From positions 62,001 to 126,000 of the forward strand of contig JAEYHZ010000046.1 of the NCBI GenBank assembly GCA_023409265.1: DNA of 64,000 nt, read 5' to 3'. The DNA comes from Bacillota bacterium (GTDB lineage: Bacteria > Bacillota > Clostridia > Acetivibrionales > DSM-1351). The first letter of the stretch is position 1; every line of letters starts with the position of its first letter. Positions 44,550 to 54,064 of the stretch are shown one piece after another. Under the pieces are notes generated by a model. It was not told the DNA's origin, did not search any database, and was given only the letters and a program-made list of their open reading frames with translations. The translations under genes and the position numbers were made by a program.

Positions 44550-45449
44550 ATGGACAATAAGTTGGAGTGCATACACAAGGGAATCTGCCATCTGGGAGAA
44601 GGTCCTGTATGGAATGCAGAAAAGCAGCAGCTTTTCTGGACTGATATATATAACCGAAGGATCTGGGTTTACGACCCTGCTTTGGAAAGCAGTACAGTTT
44701 TCTGGAACGGGAATCATCAGGTTGGAGGCTTTGCCTTCACCAGAAACGGAAATCTGGTTTTATGTACTGACAAGGGCGTTTTTTATCTTAGAATGAGTCC
44801 CCGTGGGATACCTGAAAAGGAGCCGGAACTATTGTTTGAAATACCCTTACAGGAAAGCGAGATGTTCAACGATATAACAGTAGATCCACAGGGACGAATA
44901 TTTGCCGGAACACTTGTAAGGTCGTCCTTTACAGGTGGATCGCTGTACCGGCTGGAAAAGGGGAAGAAACCTGAAATTGTTTTAGACGGACTCTACTGTT
45001 CAAATGGTATGACTTTTTCTCTGGACCAAAAGTATTTCTTTCATACTGACAGTACCGTTCATCGGATTACAAAATATGAGTATGACATTAACACAGGAGC
45101 TATTAAGAATCCATCTGTTTATTATCATGGAAGTGATGAAACCGGCTCACCAGACGGTATAACCCTGGATTCGGAAAACCATGTGTGGGCTGCCTTCTGG
45201 GGTGGTGGCTGTGTCATGAGAATTGATCCGACAGGTAATATAGCTGCAGAAATAACGGTTCCTGCCCGGCAGCCTTCAAGTGTCATGTTTGGCGGAAAAG
45301 GCCTTGAGGAGCTTTATATTACCTCAGCCGCTGAAAACGCGGATAATATTATAACTGGTTATTGGAGCGACGGCACATTTGCAGGCGGTCCTGTTTATAG
45401 ACTCAAACCCGGTGTTTCGGGAAGAAAAGAATGGCTTGCTGATTTTTAA
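44550..45449 (+). CDS. SMP-30/gluconolactonase family protein
   Basis: 299 residues, six-bladed propeller lactonase. It starts with H-L-G-E-G-P-V-W (metal-binding Glu), contains N-D-I-T-V-D-P-Q-G-R, C-S-N-G-M-T-F-S and S-P-D-G-I-T-L-D, the Asn and Asp metal ligands. It should hydrolyse a sugar lactone in the cytoplasm. ATG 44550 has AGGGTG upstream, 66 bases after the acyl-CoA synthetase, so the two may share a transcript. Its 3' end forms part of the terminator. Confidence 0.85.
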   Translation: MDNKLECIHKGICHLGEGPVWNAEKQQLFWTDIYNRRIWVYDPALESSTVFWNGNHQVGGFAFTRNGNLVLCTDKGVFYLRMSPRGIPEKEPELLFEIPLQESEMFNDITVDPQGRIFAGTLVRSSFTGGSLYRLEKGKKPEIVLDGLYCSNGMTFSLDQKYFFHTDSTVHRITKYEYDINTGAIKNPSVYYHGSDETGSPDGITLDSENHVWAAFWGGGCVMRIDPTGNIAAEITVPARQPSSVMFGGKGLEELYITSAAENADNIITGYWSDGTFAGGPVYRLKPGVSGRKEWLADF

Positions 45450-45470
45450 ATCAACAAGCCATTCTTTTCT
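45425..45470. terminator. terminator overlapping the lactonase 3' end
   Basis: AAAAGAATGGCTTG (45425-45438, coding) pairs with CAAGCCATTCTTTT (45455-45468), with an inner TGATTT/AAATCA stem; T-rich on both strands. Serves the convergent lactonase and AraC genes; the stop codon lies in the loop. Confidence 0.85.
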
Positions 45471-45527
45471 TAGTTACATTTTTAGGATGAAGAACGGCCC
45501 TGACAAAAACTGGAAATCGAGGACAAT

Positions 45528-46301
45528 CTATCTCTTGTCTGCATATAGCTGACGGTATTCCTGTGCTGTCACAGAATGAACCTTTTTAAACATACGGCAA
45601 AAATTGCCCATATCGCAAAAACCTGTTTTCAGGCAGATCTCTTTTATGGATAGTCTGGTTGTTGCCAGGAGTTTTCTTGCCTCAAGAATCCGTCTGCTCT
45701 GAATATATTGATAGGGTGTCTGCCCGACCAGCTCTCTGAACACCGTATGCAAATGAGGGATACTTAAATCAGCCATATGTGCCAGGCAGGCAATATTGAT
45801 ATCCTTGTGAAAATTATTATCTATCCACTTTATAATTCTTTGAATTTCTTCCTGCCTCTTGTTTATAGCAGGCTGATCTTTACCAGCTGACTTCCAGAAC
45901 CAATATAATTGACCAAAGACATAAAGGGATAGTTTTTGAATATCCCGTTTTTCACTGTGGTACTCAGACAGCAGGTTGTCAATGAAGCACCGGAAGGAAA
46001 TTCTGTCGGGCCACTGGCTGATTCCGCTGAAATCATATTCCTTTAAACATTCAAATACAATTACTATACATTCATATGGATTTTCAGTATCGTTAAGATA
46101 AATGGTTTCTTCACCCGGATTGTGAAAAATGAGTGTTCCGGGGATAGCTTCAACAGTTCTTCCGAGATAATTGTAGAAGCCTCTTCCGGCTGTTATTATT
46201 TCAACCTCCTGATTGCCATCGGTTATTATTCTTGGAGAAGGACTTTCGCCAAAAGGAGCTTTAAAAAACCATACATTTTTTATTTGCGGGACAGATAACA
46301 T
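45528..46301 (-). CDS. AraC family transcriptional regulator
   Basis: 257 residues: N-terminal cupin-like ligand domain (P-G-T-L-I-F-H-N-P-G-E-E near 55) and two C-terminal helix-turn-helix motifs (I-A-C-L-A-H-M-A-D-L-S-I-P-H-L and I-K-E-I-C-L-K-T-G-F-C-D-M-G-N-F-C-R-M-F-K-K). Typical of regulators of sugar use. ATG 46301 has AGGTGG upstream. The convergent lactonase gene is a possible target. Confidence 0.88.
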   Translation of the reverse strand: MLSVPQIKNVWFFKAPFGESPSPRIITDGNQEVEIITAGRGFYNYLGRTVEAIPGTLIFHNPGEETIYLNDTENPYECIVIVFECLKEYDFSGISQWPDRISFRCFIDNLLSEYHSEKRDIQKLSLYVFGQLYWFWKSAGKDQPAINKRQEEIQRIIKWIDNNFHKDINIACLAHMADLSIPHLHTVFRELVGQTPYQYIQSRRILEARKLLATTRLSIKEICLKTGFCDMGNFCRMFKKVHSVTAQEYRQLYADKR

Positions 46302-46418
46302 ATAACCACCTGATAAACCATAGTTAATGACATTTTTGTCTGTGAATTAATAGTAATATTATAGTATTAATAATAGTTTTTAACAAGCTGTACGCTGTAT
46401 TAATATTTGATCCAAGAG

Positions 46419-46472
46419 TTCTTTTATAACTCATGTAAAAAGCTCTTTTTCTTTTATAACTCATGTAAAAAG
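46419..46472. repeat. two direct copies of a 24-bp sequence
   Basis: TTCTTTTATAACTCATGTAA plus AAAG occurs at 46419-46442 and again at 46449-46472, 30 bases apart, directly after the 3' end of the membrane protein gene (minus strand). Confidence 0.8.
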
Positions 46473-48011
46473 TTACTTGTTCTTTTTTAGTTTAGAAAAA
46501 CTGCCTTCCAAATAATCAAATATTTTTTCTGAGTAACAATAGCTCATGGTAAGAAAAATGGGATATACTCCGAAAATATATCTGGACTTTACTTCCCAAA
46601 GCAGGTAAAAACCTATATATAGGAATATTACATAAACAAAAAGTTCCATTCTTAAATCCTTTTTCCTGACAGAGTCAAACAGATATAGTATGACGAGTCC
46701 TAGCACAAACCAGTTGAAGGAATGTAGCATCCAGTCAAGGGATATCCTTACTGCCTTATCACAGGGCTCCACATATTTTACAAAGGGGGTATTGTATAAA
46801 ACGAAATGCTCTGGCCTCACAGCCTGAGCCAACCCGTAGTAATTAACACTGTAAGTTCCTTCTGTCCACAACCAGAAGGTTTTTTTAGCATAATACTTGA
46901 CTACTTGATTTATACCTGTGGTCTTAATTTTTGACAACAGATCATTTATAAAGTAAACTGATGCATCATGTTTATTGCATTTGAAACGAGTTAAAAAGAT
47001 ATATGTGTTAATCCCGCCATCCCAGTACCCCAGTTTCTTTTCAGGGTAACCGATGTTTATCCAGCGCCACACAGGGTTGGAATGGACTCCTACACGTTCC
47101 GAAATAAGTCCGGTTTTTACACCGATAAAGCTGAAGACTTTAAGGGGTACATTAAAAAGTAAAGCACTTGCGGCAGCATACACCATATTTTTTATATTGA
47201 TACTTCTTTTTGGCTCAAAGTTTAAGCTCCAGTATAACACGATTGCTGCAAGGAATAAAAAAGCTACGCTCCTCATAAAGTTTCCTGCCATGAGAAATAA
47301 GGCAGTGTATAATGCGTATTTTCCCAGCCGTTTTTTTGTAAACCTCAGGGCATTAAGCATTGCTGCAAGGCAGAAGGTATTACTGAAAATGTCACCATAA
47401 GTAAAATTGTTAAGAATAATTGGCGGCGGAAATGTTACTGCCAGCAGCAGCACCCCATAGGCTTTGTTCTGTCGCTCAGGATAGAGTTCCTTGTATATTT
47501 TATATATAATTAGAGCTGATATTGAATTAAAGAGTAGGTTAAAAAACCTTAATGATATATTGGAATTGGGTAAAAAACTGTATAAAAAAGTGAAAAAAAG
47601 AGTTATACCTATATTGTTTGGATAATTGCCCAAATAATTACCTATTTCAAGAGATAAAAAATCCCCCTTTAGAAACTGTTTTGCAATTCTGTCTACAATA
47701 AATGCATCTTCATATGCGTTCACCGGAAAAAGTAAAATAAAGGCTATCTGCAAAAGGGTATATGATCCTATCACCAGGAATAGAAATTTTTTCTCATTAA
47801 CTCTTGATAAAACCTTGGCTGCTTTGTTAACAAGCATAAAAAAAATAAAACTTAAAAATGCCAATACAATAAGCAGTATGGGTCTTTGAGGTGAAAGCCT
47901 TGGGAAAGGAGATGCCCATCCATGCAAAAGAAGAGCCGGTACCCACATTAATGAAAAAAATAAAGCAAGTGCTGCAAAACCCAGTGTCTTCAATTTTAAA
48001 AAGAAATTCAT
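46473..48011 (-). CDS. polytopic membrane protein, probable GT-C glycosyltransferase
   Basis: About 512 residues with some eleven to twelve hydrophobic helices. The first outside loop contains N-A-Y-E-D-A-F (acidic pair) and later N-Y-P-N-N-I-G-I-T-L-F-F, the layout of the PMT_2/GT39-like GT-C enzymes that use polyprenyl-linked sugars. The large loop at about 320-400 is typical for this fold. Donor and acceptor unknown; sugar transfer to a protein or cell-wall polymer is inferred. Start is ATG 48011 or the TTG directly before it; GGAGG lies 12 or 9 bases upstream. A lone gene. Confidence 0.65.
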   Translation of the reverse strand: MNFFLKLKTLGFAALALFFSLMWVPALLLHGWASPFPRLSPQRPILLIVLAFLSFIFFMLVNKAAKVLSRVNEKKFLFLVIGSYTLLQIAFILLFPVNAYEDAFIVDRIAKQFLKGDFLSLEIGNYLGNYPNNIGITLFFTFLYSFLPNSNISLRFFNLLFNSISALIIYKIYKELYPERQNKAYGVLLLAVTFPPPIILNNFTYGDIFSNTFCLAAMLNALRFTKKRLGKYALYTALFLMAGNFMRSVAFLFLAAIVLYWSLNFEPKRSINIKNMVYAAASALLFNVPLKVFSFIGVKTGLISERVGVHSNPVWRWINIGYPEKKLGYWDGGINTYIFLTRFKCNKHDASVYFINDLLSKIKTTGINQVVKYYAKKTFWLWTEGTYSVNYYGLAQAVRPEHFVLYNTPFVKYVEPCDKAVRISLDWMLHSFNWFVLGLVILYLFDSVRKKDLRMELFVYVIFLYIGFYLLWEVKSRYIFGVYPIFLTMSYCYSEKIFDYLEGSFSKLKKNK

Positions 48012-48274
48012 CAACGGCTGTTTCCTCCAAAGATAACTGTTTAAAATATTTATTGCAGTTATTATTTCACTTAAATAATCTGCCCGTCACGATTTATAAA
48101 ATTCATGTTAATTAATTGAATATATAACAATTCATCGAGCTACCCGGATGTTAATTGAAAAAACGATATGACATATAGAAGGTTTAAGCAGAACGGACCT
48201 TAAGTGACAGCCTCTTGTTGATAGCCTTAATTGTACAGTATTATTCTTGTACCCTTTTATGATAAAATATTTAC

Positions 48275-49210
48275 ATGAATGAGAATAATAGTCATGGTAA
48301 TAATGCTGCCATTAAGGAATATCATATCAGAATAAATAAAGTACTAGAGTATATTGAAAACAATTTGGGATCCGAGCTATCTCTGGATACTCTTTCAAAA
48401 GTTGCCTGTTTTTCTTCCTACCATTTTCATAGATTATTTCATTCCTTAACAGGAGAAACCCTGGCAGGCTATATAAAAAAACGAAGATTGCTTGCCGCCG
48501 CCAACAGGCTTTATTACAGCCCGAGCCCAAGTATATCGGACATAGCCTATGAATTCGGTTTTTCAAGTCAATCGGATTTTTCCAGATCGTTTAAAGCCTT
48601 TTTTAAATCATCTCCCTCCGATTTTTACAAGAAAAAAACTTTAAAAAACTCTCAAGCCCGTGGTTGTGCAGAAAACAAAAAGCTTTACTTGATACCGGAG
48701 GCAAAAAAACAAAAGTATGAAACCGGAATAAGAGTTAAACGTTTGGAGAATTACAGAGTTGCATATATTCGCAATAAAGGACTGTCCAAAAAGCATAGGA
48801 ACCCCGAAATAGAAGAGTCCTTCATAGAACTGTATACCTGGGCTATGGCCAGGGATTTAATCAGCCGGGAAACCATGGTAATGGGAATCACCCTTGATAA
48901 TCCTGAAATACTGCCTTTGCACGAATGCAGGCACGATACCTGCATAACAGTGGGGCAAACTGCAGAACCTGACGGAGTAATCGGTGTAAGGGATATATAT
49001 ACAAAGGCAAAGTATGTTTCTTATAAATTTAATACTGGTGCTCCCGAGTTCGATAAAACTTTTTTTGAAGTGATTGATTACCTTTATGGGAATTGGATGC
49101 CCCTAAACGGATATATACCTGAGGATAAACCATGCATTGAATTATATAAACAAAATACTGAAAACAAGCATATTTATATAGAACTGATGATACCGATACG
49201 CCCATTCTGA
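48275..49210 (+). CDS. AraC-type regulator with GyrI-like effector domain
   Basis: 311 residues. N-terminal AraC-type pair of helix-turn-helix motifs (L-S-L-D-T-L-S-K-V-A-C-F-S-S-Y-H-F-H-R-L-F and I-S-D-I-A-Y-E-F-G-F-S-S-Q-S-D-F-S-R-S-F), then a Rob/GyrI-like ligand-binding domain from about residue 150 (V-K-R-L-E-N-Y-R-V-A-Y-I-R-N-K-G to the C-terminus). Such proteins sense drugs or small amphiphiles. ATG 48275 has no ribosome site; a -10-like TATGAT (48259-48264) lies only 11 bases upstream, so a nearly leaderless mRNA is possible. No other in-frame start is available without losing the N-terminus. Confidence 0.82.
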   Translation: MNENNSHGNNAAIKEYHIRINKVLEYIENNLGSELSLDTLSKVACFSSYHFHRLFHSLTGETLAGYIKKRRLLAAANRLYYSPSPSISDIAYEFGFSSQSDFSRSFKAFFKSSPSDFYKKKTLKNSQARGCAENKKLYLIPEAKKQKYETGIRVKRLENYRVAYIRNKGLSKKHRNPEIEESFIELYTWAMARDLISRETMVMGITLDNPEILPLHECRHDTCITVGQTAEPDGVIGVRDIYTKAKYVSYKFNTGAPEFDKTFFEVIDYLYGNWMPLNGYIPEDKPCIELYKQNTENKHIYIELMIPIRPF

Positions 49211-49376
49211 ACCGGTATGCCTGATAATAAGCTCGGGATAATCTTGGAATAGGGCATTCAGTTTTAAAAGCAAGATTTGTATAATAAAAAGCAAGAAAAC
49301 AAAATATTCTTATGGGAAAATGTGAAATAATTATTCTATACACGCAGTAATACCTAATATATATGAGGTGATTGAA

Positions 49377-50171
49377 ATGGTGGAAACAGAGAATAGTTAT
49401 TTTTTAAAGGAAGGATCTCCGGAGGAAACCTTGTTTATTCCTTTGCTGGTTAAGGCCGGAGAATACTGCAATAAGGCTCCGCTGGTGAAGGACACAAAGG
49501 CTTTTGAAATTTCGCAGAAGATTAAATTTGTCTCCAGGAGATTTGATGGCGGAAAAATGGCCCATATTGGTATCCTTACCCGGTGTCAGCTCCTTGATAA
49601 AGTTGTAGCGGATTTTATACAGATGAATTCCGAGGGGGTTATAATTACTTTGGGTGTTGGTTTAGATACCCGTTTTGACAGATTTGACAATGGAAAAATT
49701 AAATGGTTTGATCTGGATTTGCCCGAAGTAATAAAGCTGAGGCGTATTTTCTTTTCTGAAAATGAAAGGGTAAAGTTTATTGGAAGATCTGTAACTGAGC
49801 CAACCTGGGCTGAAGAAATTCCGGTTTCCAGGAAGGATAAGCTATTGATAATAGCAGAGGGTTTATTGATGTATCTGACACAGGAGCAGGTTTCCAATGT
49901 TTTTAAATATATTGGTGAATGTTTCCCCAATGCTGATTTTTATTTTGATGTGGTACATAGCTACTTCACAGGAAAAGCTATAAGTTCACCGTTTAATTGG
50001 GGTCTTGATCACGCCGGAGATATTTATAAAATAAACAATAATTTAAGTTTGGTTGAACATTGGAGTGTAGGTGATTTTAATAAAAACAGGCAGGGCCTCT
50101 TACTCAGAATATTGAACCTTCTTCCCTCGACAAGGAATAGAAGCCAGATATTACATGTCAAGTTTAAATAG
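49377..50171 (+). CDS. class I SAM-dependent methyltransferase (LCM/TcmP family)
   Basis: 264 residues. I-I-T-L-G-V-G-L-D-T-R-F-D-R near 90 is the SAM-binding loop of the leucine carboxyl methyltransferase/TcmP group, followed by W-F-D-L-D-L-P-E-V and I-A-E-G-L-L-M-Y-L. Members O-methylate carboxyl or hydroxyl groups of small molecules; the substrate is unknown. ATG 49377 follows GAGGTG; a GTG at 49368 lies within that site. Monocistronic, with a strong terminator. Confidence 0.83.
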   Translation: MVETENSYFLKEGSPEETLFIPLLVKAGEYCNKAPLVKDTKAFEISQKIKFVSRRFDGGKMAHIGILTRCQLLDKVVADFIQMNSEGVIITLGVGLDTRFDRFDNGKIKWFDLDLPEVIKLRRIFFSENERVKFIGRSVTEPTWAEEIPVSRKDKLLIIAEGLLMYLTQEQVSNVFKYIGECFPNADFYFDVVHSYFTGKAISSPFNWGLDHAGDIYKINNNLSLVEHWSVGDFNKNRQGLLLRILNLLPSTRNRSQILHVKFK

Positions 50172-50176
50172 ACAGC

Positions 50177-50218
50177 AATAACGGCCGGACATCCATCTTA
50201 TTTGATCCGGCCGTTATT
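50177..50218 (+). terminator. GC-rich hairpin after the methyltransferase gene
   Basis: AATAACGGCCGGA and TCCGGCCGTTATT (50177-50189, 50206-50218) pair perfectly over 13 bp. A 12-bp palindrome GTTTCGCGAAAC follows at 50222-50233. The remaining 340 bases to the next gene are AT-rich and hold no gene I can support. Confidence 0.7.
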
Positions 50219-50571
50219 ACGGTTTCGCGAAACGGTTTTCGTTCATACTGTTCAAAAAACTAACCTCATACTTTCTACTACCTCGGTCTGTACACCAACT
50301 TTAAATTTCTGGTGGACCCATCTCCTTTCGGTAATTATTTTTTTATTCTGTTAATCAATCAATGATTGTATTTTATATATACCTCTTAAAATAAACTCTA
50401 AACATAATATTTTAAAAAATAATAATTATTTTTAATTATGATGATGATTCTAGCATTTGAACCTTTTTTTAGTACGCTGAATATCCTGTATCAAGAATAT
50501 CTTATTTGCTGATAGAACCGGCCCGCAACCAGGCTGGGGCTAACAAATTAATGCAGAAAGGAAGGAAAGAT

Positions 50572-51996
50572 ATGGGAGTAGAATTAAATGCACTTCATTG
50601 GGTTTATTTATTATTTATCGTTGCAATCATTGTTGTTATGTTATTCAGAAGAGATACAAGCCTGGTATGTATTATAGGAATATTCTGTCTTGGTCTGGTT
50701 GCAACAGAATCGCTGTATCAATCGGTTATGGGTATTTTTAACAGTCTCATATATGCTATTAAAGAGCTGATGGGTACTATTCTGATTATTTCTGTTATTA
50801 CGGCAATGAGTAAGGAGCTTTTAAGTTCCGGTATTAATGAAACCATGGTTTCACCATTTGCAAAATTAATTAGAGGTCCGGTGCTGGCATACTGGGTTAT
50901 AGGTATAGCTATGATGGTTATTTCCTGGTTCTTTTGGCCATCTCCTGCTGTTGCTCTGCTGGGTGCCGTATTGCTGCCGGTTGCACTCAAGGTAAAACTG
51001 CCGGCTATGGGAGCTGCTGTTGCAATGAACCTGTTTGGACATGGAATAGCCCTTTCAGGCGATTATGTAATTCAGGGAGCTCCAAAGCTGACGGCTGACG
51101 GTGCCGGAATTCCCGTTGGAGATGTTGTTCAGGCAAGCATACCTCTTGTTATTGTAATGGGGGTTGTTACAACAATAGCCGCATTTTTGTTTTTGGTCCG
51201 TGATATGAGAAGGGAAACTTTGAGTGTTACAAACATTATTGAAAAGAATGGATTGGAAGAAACAAATACAGAAGAAATAAATATAGAAGAAAGGGTTAAT
51301 GTTAAAATACTTAGTGCAAGAATGAAAATTTTCTTCTCTGTACTGGTACCTGTTCTCTTCGTAGCAGATATTGCTGTCATGTATACGGCAAAGCTGCAGG
51401 GAGGGGATGCAACGGCGTTAATAGGAGGAACAGCTCTATTCATACTGATACTGATAACTTCCTTTACATACAGAAAGAGGAGCCTGGAAAAGATAACCTC
51501 CAGGTTTATAGAGGGCCTTCAGTTCGGCTTTAAAGTGTTTGGTCCGGTTATACCTATAGCGGCTTTCTTCTACCTTGGTGATGCGGGTTTTAACAGTATT
51601 TTTGGAGAACTTCTTCCAAAGGGTTCACATGGTCTGGTCAACGATCTGGGTGTTGCCCTTGCAAGCGGGGTACCTCTCAATCCGGCTGTAGGAGCACTTA
51701 CATCAACGGTAGTCGGAGCCATAACAGGACTTGATGGTTCAGGTTTCTCTGGAATTTCTCTGGTGGGCTCCATTGCAAAACTGTTTTCTGTGGCTATAGG
51801 TTCAGGGGTATCTACATTGACAGCTCTTGGTCAGGTGGCAGCAATATGGGTTGGCGGAGGAACGCTGATCCCGTGGGCCCTTATACCGGTTGCAGCAATT
51901 TGCGGTGTGGATGCCTTTGAGCTTGCCAGAAGAAATTTGAAGCCTGTTGTAATAGGTTTGATAGTTACTACAATTGTAGCGATTTTCCTGATATAA
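50572..51996 (+). CDS. polytopic membrane transporter of unknown substrate
   Basis: 474 residues with about eleven to twelve hydrophobic helices and a charged cytoplasmic loop around residue 235-265 (E-E-T-N-T-E-E-I-N-I-E-E). Duplicated G-x-G-I-A-L-S-G-D/L-D-G-S-G-F-S-G patterns in the two halves recall ion-transporter-superfamily carriers of the DcuC/CitMHS kind, with re-entrant loops. A carboxylate/ion symporter is the best guess; the substrate cannot be read. ATG 50572 is chosen because AAGGAAGG lies just upstream; the frame extends to 50506 without one. Confidence 0.7.
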   Translation: MGVELNALHWVYLLFIVAIIVVMLFRRDTSLVCIIGIFCLGLVATESLYQSVMGIFNSLIYAIKELMGTILIISVITAMSKELLSSGINETMVSPFAKLIRGPVLAYWVIGIAMMVISWFFWPSPAVALLGAVLLPVALKVKLPAMGAAVAMNLFGHGIALSGDYVIQGAPKLTADGAGIPVGDVVQASIPLVIVMGVVTTIAAFLFLVRDMRRETLSVTNIIEKNGLEETNTEEINIEERVNVKILSARMKIFFSVLVPVLFVADIAVMYTAKLQGGDATALIGGTALFILILITSFTYRKRSLEKITSRFIEGLQFGFKVFGPVIPIAAFFYLGDAGFNSIFGELLPKGSHGLVNDLGVALASGVPLNPAVGALTSTVVGAITGLDGSGFSGISLVGSIAKLFSVAIGSGVSTLTALGQVAAIWVGGGTLIPWALIPVAAICGVDAFELARRNLKPVVIGLIVTTIVAIFLI

Positions 51997-52153
51997 GAGG
52001 TTTTGCTTAAGCTATTCTTATTAATAAATACAGCTTCAGAGGAATACCGGGAAATATATAACAGCAGGTTACAATTAAGCTTCTAATAATCGCTTATTAA
52101 CCATATAGTCACAACATTCAATTTGGATAAAGCAGCCGCAGGAATAAAGAATA

Positions 52154-52202
52154 AAATGCACCTCTAATTGTTAATTTCTACGATAACTTTTGAGGTGCAT
52201 TT
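52154..52202. terminator. bidirectional terminator
   Basis: AAATGCACCTC and GAGGTGCATTT (52154-52164, 52192-52202) with T-rich flanks on both strands, between the convergent transporter and deaminase genes. Confidence 0.8.
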
Positions 52203-52267
52203 CCATTTTTCTTATTAATATACTTAATTTTGGCGGTAAGATCAGAAAGATTTACCCATCTAAAAGG

Positions 52268-52756
52268 TTATGTAAAAGATATTTTTATTTCTTCAATATC
52301 TGTACATAACTGCCTTAAGGAAATTCCTGCATTTATAAGCATTCTTTTTGAGGCTTTCACAACATCGGTGTCAGCATATTTGTCACTAAGGTAAACTACT
52401 TCTGTTATTCCAGATTGAATAATAGCCTTGGCACATTCATTGCAGGGGAACAGAGCAGTGTATATTTTGCTGCCTTCCAAGGAAACACCCCTGTTGTTCA
52501 AAATAGCATTCAGTTCAGCATGAACCACATACGGATATTTAGTACTAATAATATCTCCTTCCCTGCTCCATGGGAATTCGTCGTCTGAGCAGCCGGTAGG
52601 GAAGCCGTTGTAACCCACACTCAGAATTCTATTGTTTTTACTGTCTACTATACAAGCTCCTACCTGTGTTGACGGATCTTTGCTTCTCTTGGCAGAAAGC
52701 AGGGCTATTCCCATAAAATACTCATCCCATTTAATATAATCTGTTCTTTTTGTCAT
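52268..52756 (-). CDS. deoxycytidylate deaminase (ComEB-like)
   Basis: 162 residues. Zinc-dependent deaminase with H-A-E (79-81) and P-C-N-E-C (104-108). The insertion G-C-S-D-D-E-F-P-W-S-R-E-G between the first helix and H-A-E is typical of dCMP deaminases, which turn dCMP into dUMP for dTTP synthesis. Length and order match ComEB. ATG 52756 has only a weak ribosome site. Divergent from gpsA. Confidence 0.88.
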   Translation of the reverse strand: MTKRTDYIKWDEYFMGIALLSAKRSKDPSTQVGACIVDSKNNRILSVGYNGFPTGCSDDEFPWSREGDIISTKYPYVVHAELNAILNNRGVSLEGSKIYTALFPCNECAKAIIQSGITEVVYLSDKYADTDVVKASKRMLINAGISLRQLCTDIEEIKISFT

Positions 52757-52994
52757 ATTGGCTACCGTTTGCCCTTTCCTATTAATTATGTTTCATCGCA
52801 GAGGTTAGTACTACAAAGTTAAATTTATAACTCGCCTTTTAAACAAGTATAACAAAAAAATAGTGGGTGGGAAGAAATATGTTATAATTCTAAATAGAAT
52901 TATTAGGTACTTACTTTAATATTGAAAAACAAAACTGGTATTTTTGTATGATACAATTTTTAATTTAAATTATGTATTTGGGAGAGATGCCAAA

Positions 52995-53954
52995 ATGAAT
53001 ATTTCTGTGTTGGGTAGTGGAAGATGGGGAACATTTTTAGCTTGGTATTCAAATAAAATCGGGCATAATGTTATGCTGTGGGGAAGAGAAAATTCAAAAT
53101 CACTGGATAATCTACGATGCAATAGGAAGAATGAATATTTGGAACTAAATGAGGATTTAATACTCAGCTCGTCACTGGAAGAGGCCCTGGCTTTTGGTGA
53201 TTATATAATTATATCTATCAGTGCTCAGGAGTTAAGATGTTTTGCAAGACAAATAAGTCAGTTCTCGGTTAAATCAAAGGTTTTTATACTCTGCATGAAA
53301 GGTATTGAAGCTAACACGGGTAAAAGGCTGTCGCAGATTATTTATGAGGAAATAGGGGCAAATGCAAATGTTGCTATTTGGGTAGGGCCGGGACATGTTC
53401 AGGATTATGTAAAAGGTATACCTAATTGTATGGTAGTTGGCTCCAACAATATAGATATAACAAAAGCCATAGTAAACGAGCTCGGCAGTGAAATAATCAG
53501 ATTCTATTATGGACAGGACCTTATAGGAAACGAGTTAGGTGCCGCAGCAAAAAATGTTATTGGCATCGCTGCAGGCATGTTGGACGGTTTGAACTACGCA
53601 AGCCTAAAAGGGGCGTTAATGGCAAGGGGGACACGGGAAGTATCAAGGCTTATAAAGGCAATGGGAGGAAATGAACTTACTGCGTACGGACTGAGCCATC
53701 TTGGGGATTACGAAGCCACACTCTTTTCCCAATATAGTCACAACAGGAGATTTGGCGAAAATTATGTAAAAGGAATTAATTTTGAGAAATTGGCAGAAGG
53801 TGCTTCAACAGTAAAAGCATTGAAAATGTTATCAGATAAGCATGATGTTGTTTTACCCATATGTAACTCGGTGTATTCGATTTTATATGAATATAAGGAT
53901 CCTAAGCAAGAACTTATCAATATGTTTCTCAGACCGGTTAAGTTTGAGTTTTAA
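52995..53954 (+). CDS. gpsA: NAD(P)H-dependent glycerol-3-phosphate dehydrogenase
   Basis: 319 residues. Nucleotide loop G-S-G-R-W-G-T-F-L-A at the N-terminus (canonical G-A-G-S-W-G), W-V-G-P-G-H near 130, and the catalytic Lys in A-A-K-N-V-I-G-I-A-A-G-M-L-D-G. It reduces dihydroxyacetone phosphate to sn-glycerol 3-phosphate for lipid synthesis. The deviations in the first loop and in the P-S-G-P-S (here V-G-P-G-H) segment suggest a diverged or second copy. ATG 52995 follows GGGAGAG; the frame extends to 52944 without support. Confidence 0.82.
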   Translation: MNISVLGSGRWGTFLAWYSNKIGHNVMLWGRENSKSLDNLRCNRKNEYLELNEDLILSSSLEEALAFGDYIIISISAQELRCFARQISQFSVKSKVFILCMKGIEANTGKRLSQIIYEEIGANANVAIWVGPGHVQDYVKGIPNCMVVGSNNIDITKAIVNELGSEIIRFYYGQDLIGNELGAAAKNVIGIAAGMLDGLNYASLKGALMARGTREVSRLIKAMGGNELTAYGLSHLGDYEATLFSQYSHNRRFGENYVKGINFEKLAEGASTVKALKMLSDKHDVVLPICNSVYSILYEYKDPKQELINMFLRPVKFEF

Positions 53955-54064
53955 ACCTGTCACATAATAGCATGGAATGACAGGACACCAAATTTTAAAA
54001 GTGATATCATTCATGTTGTAAAGAAGAGCTGACCCTGAGAAAAGGGTTATGGAGGGTATAATAC

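Noticed and set aside
50222..50571. Small gene or riboswitch before the transporter
   Set aside because: Only very short frames without usable ribosome sites and no recognisable aptamer core were found.
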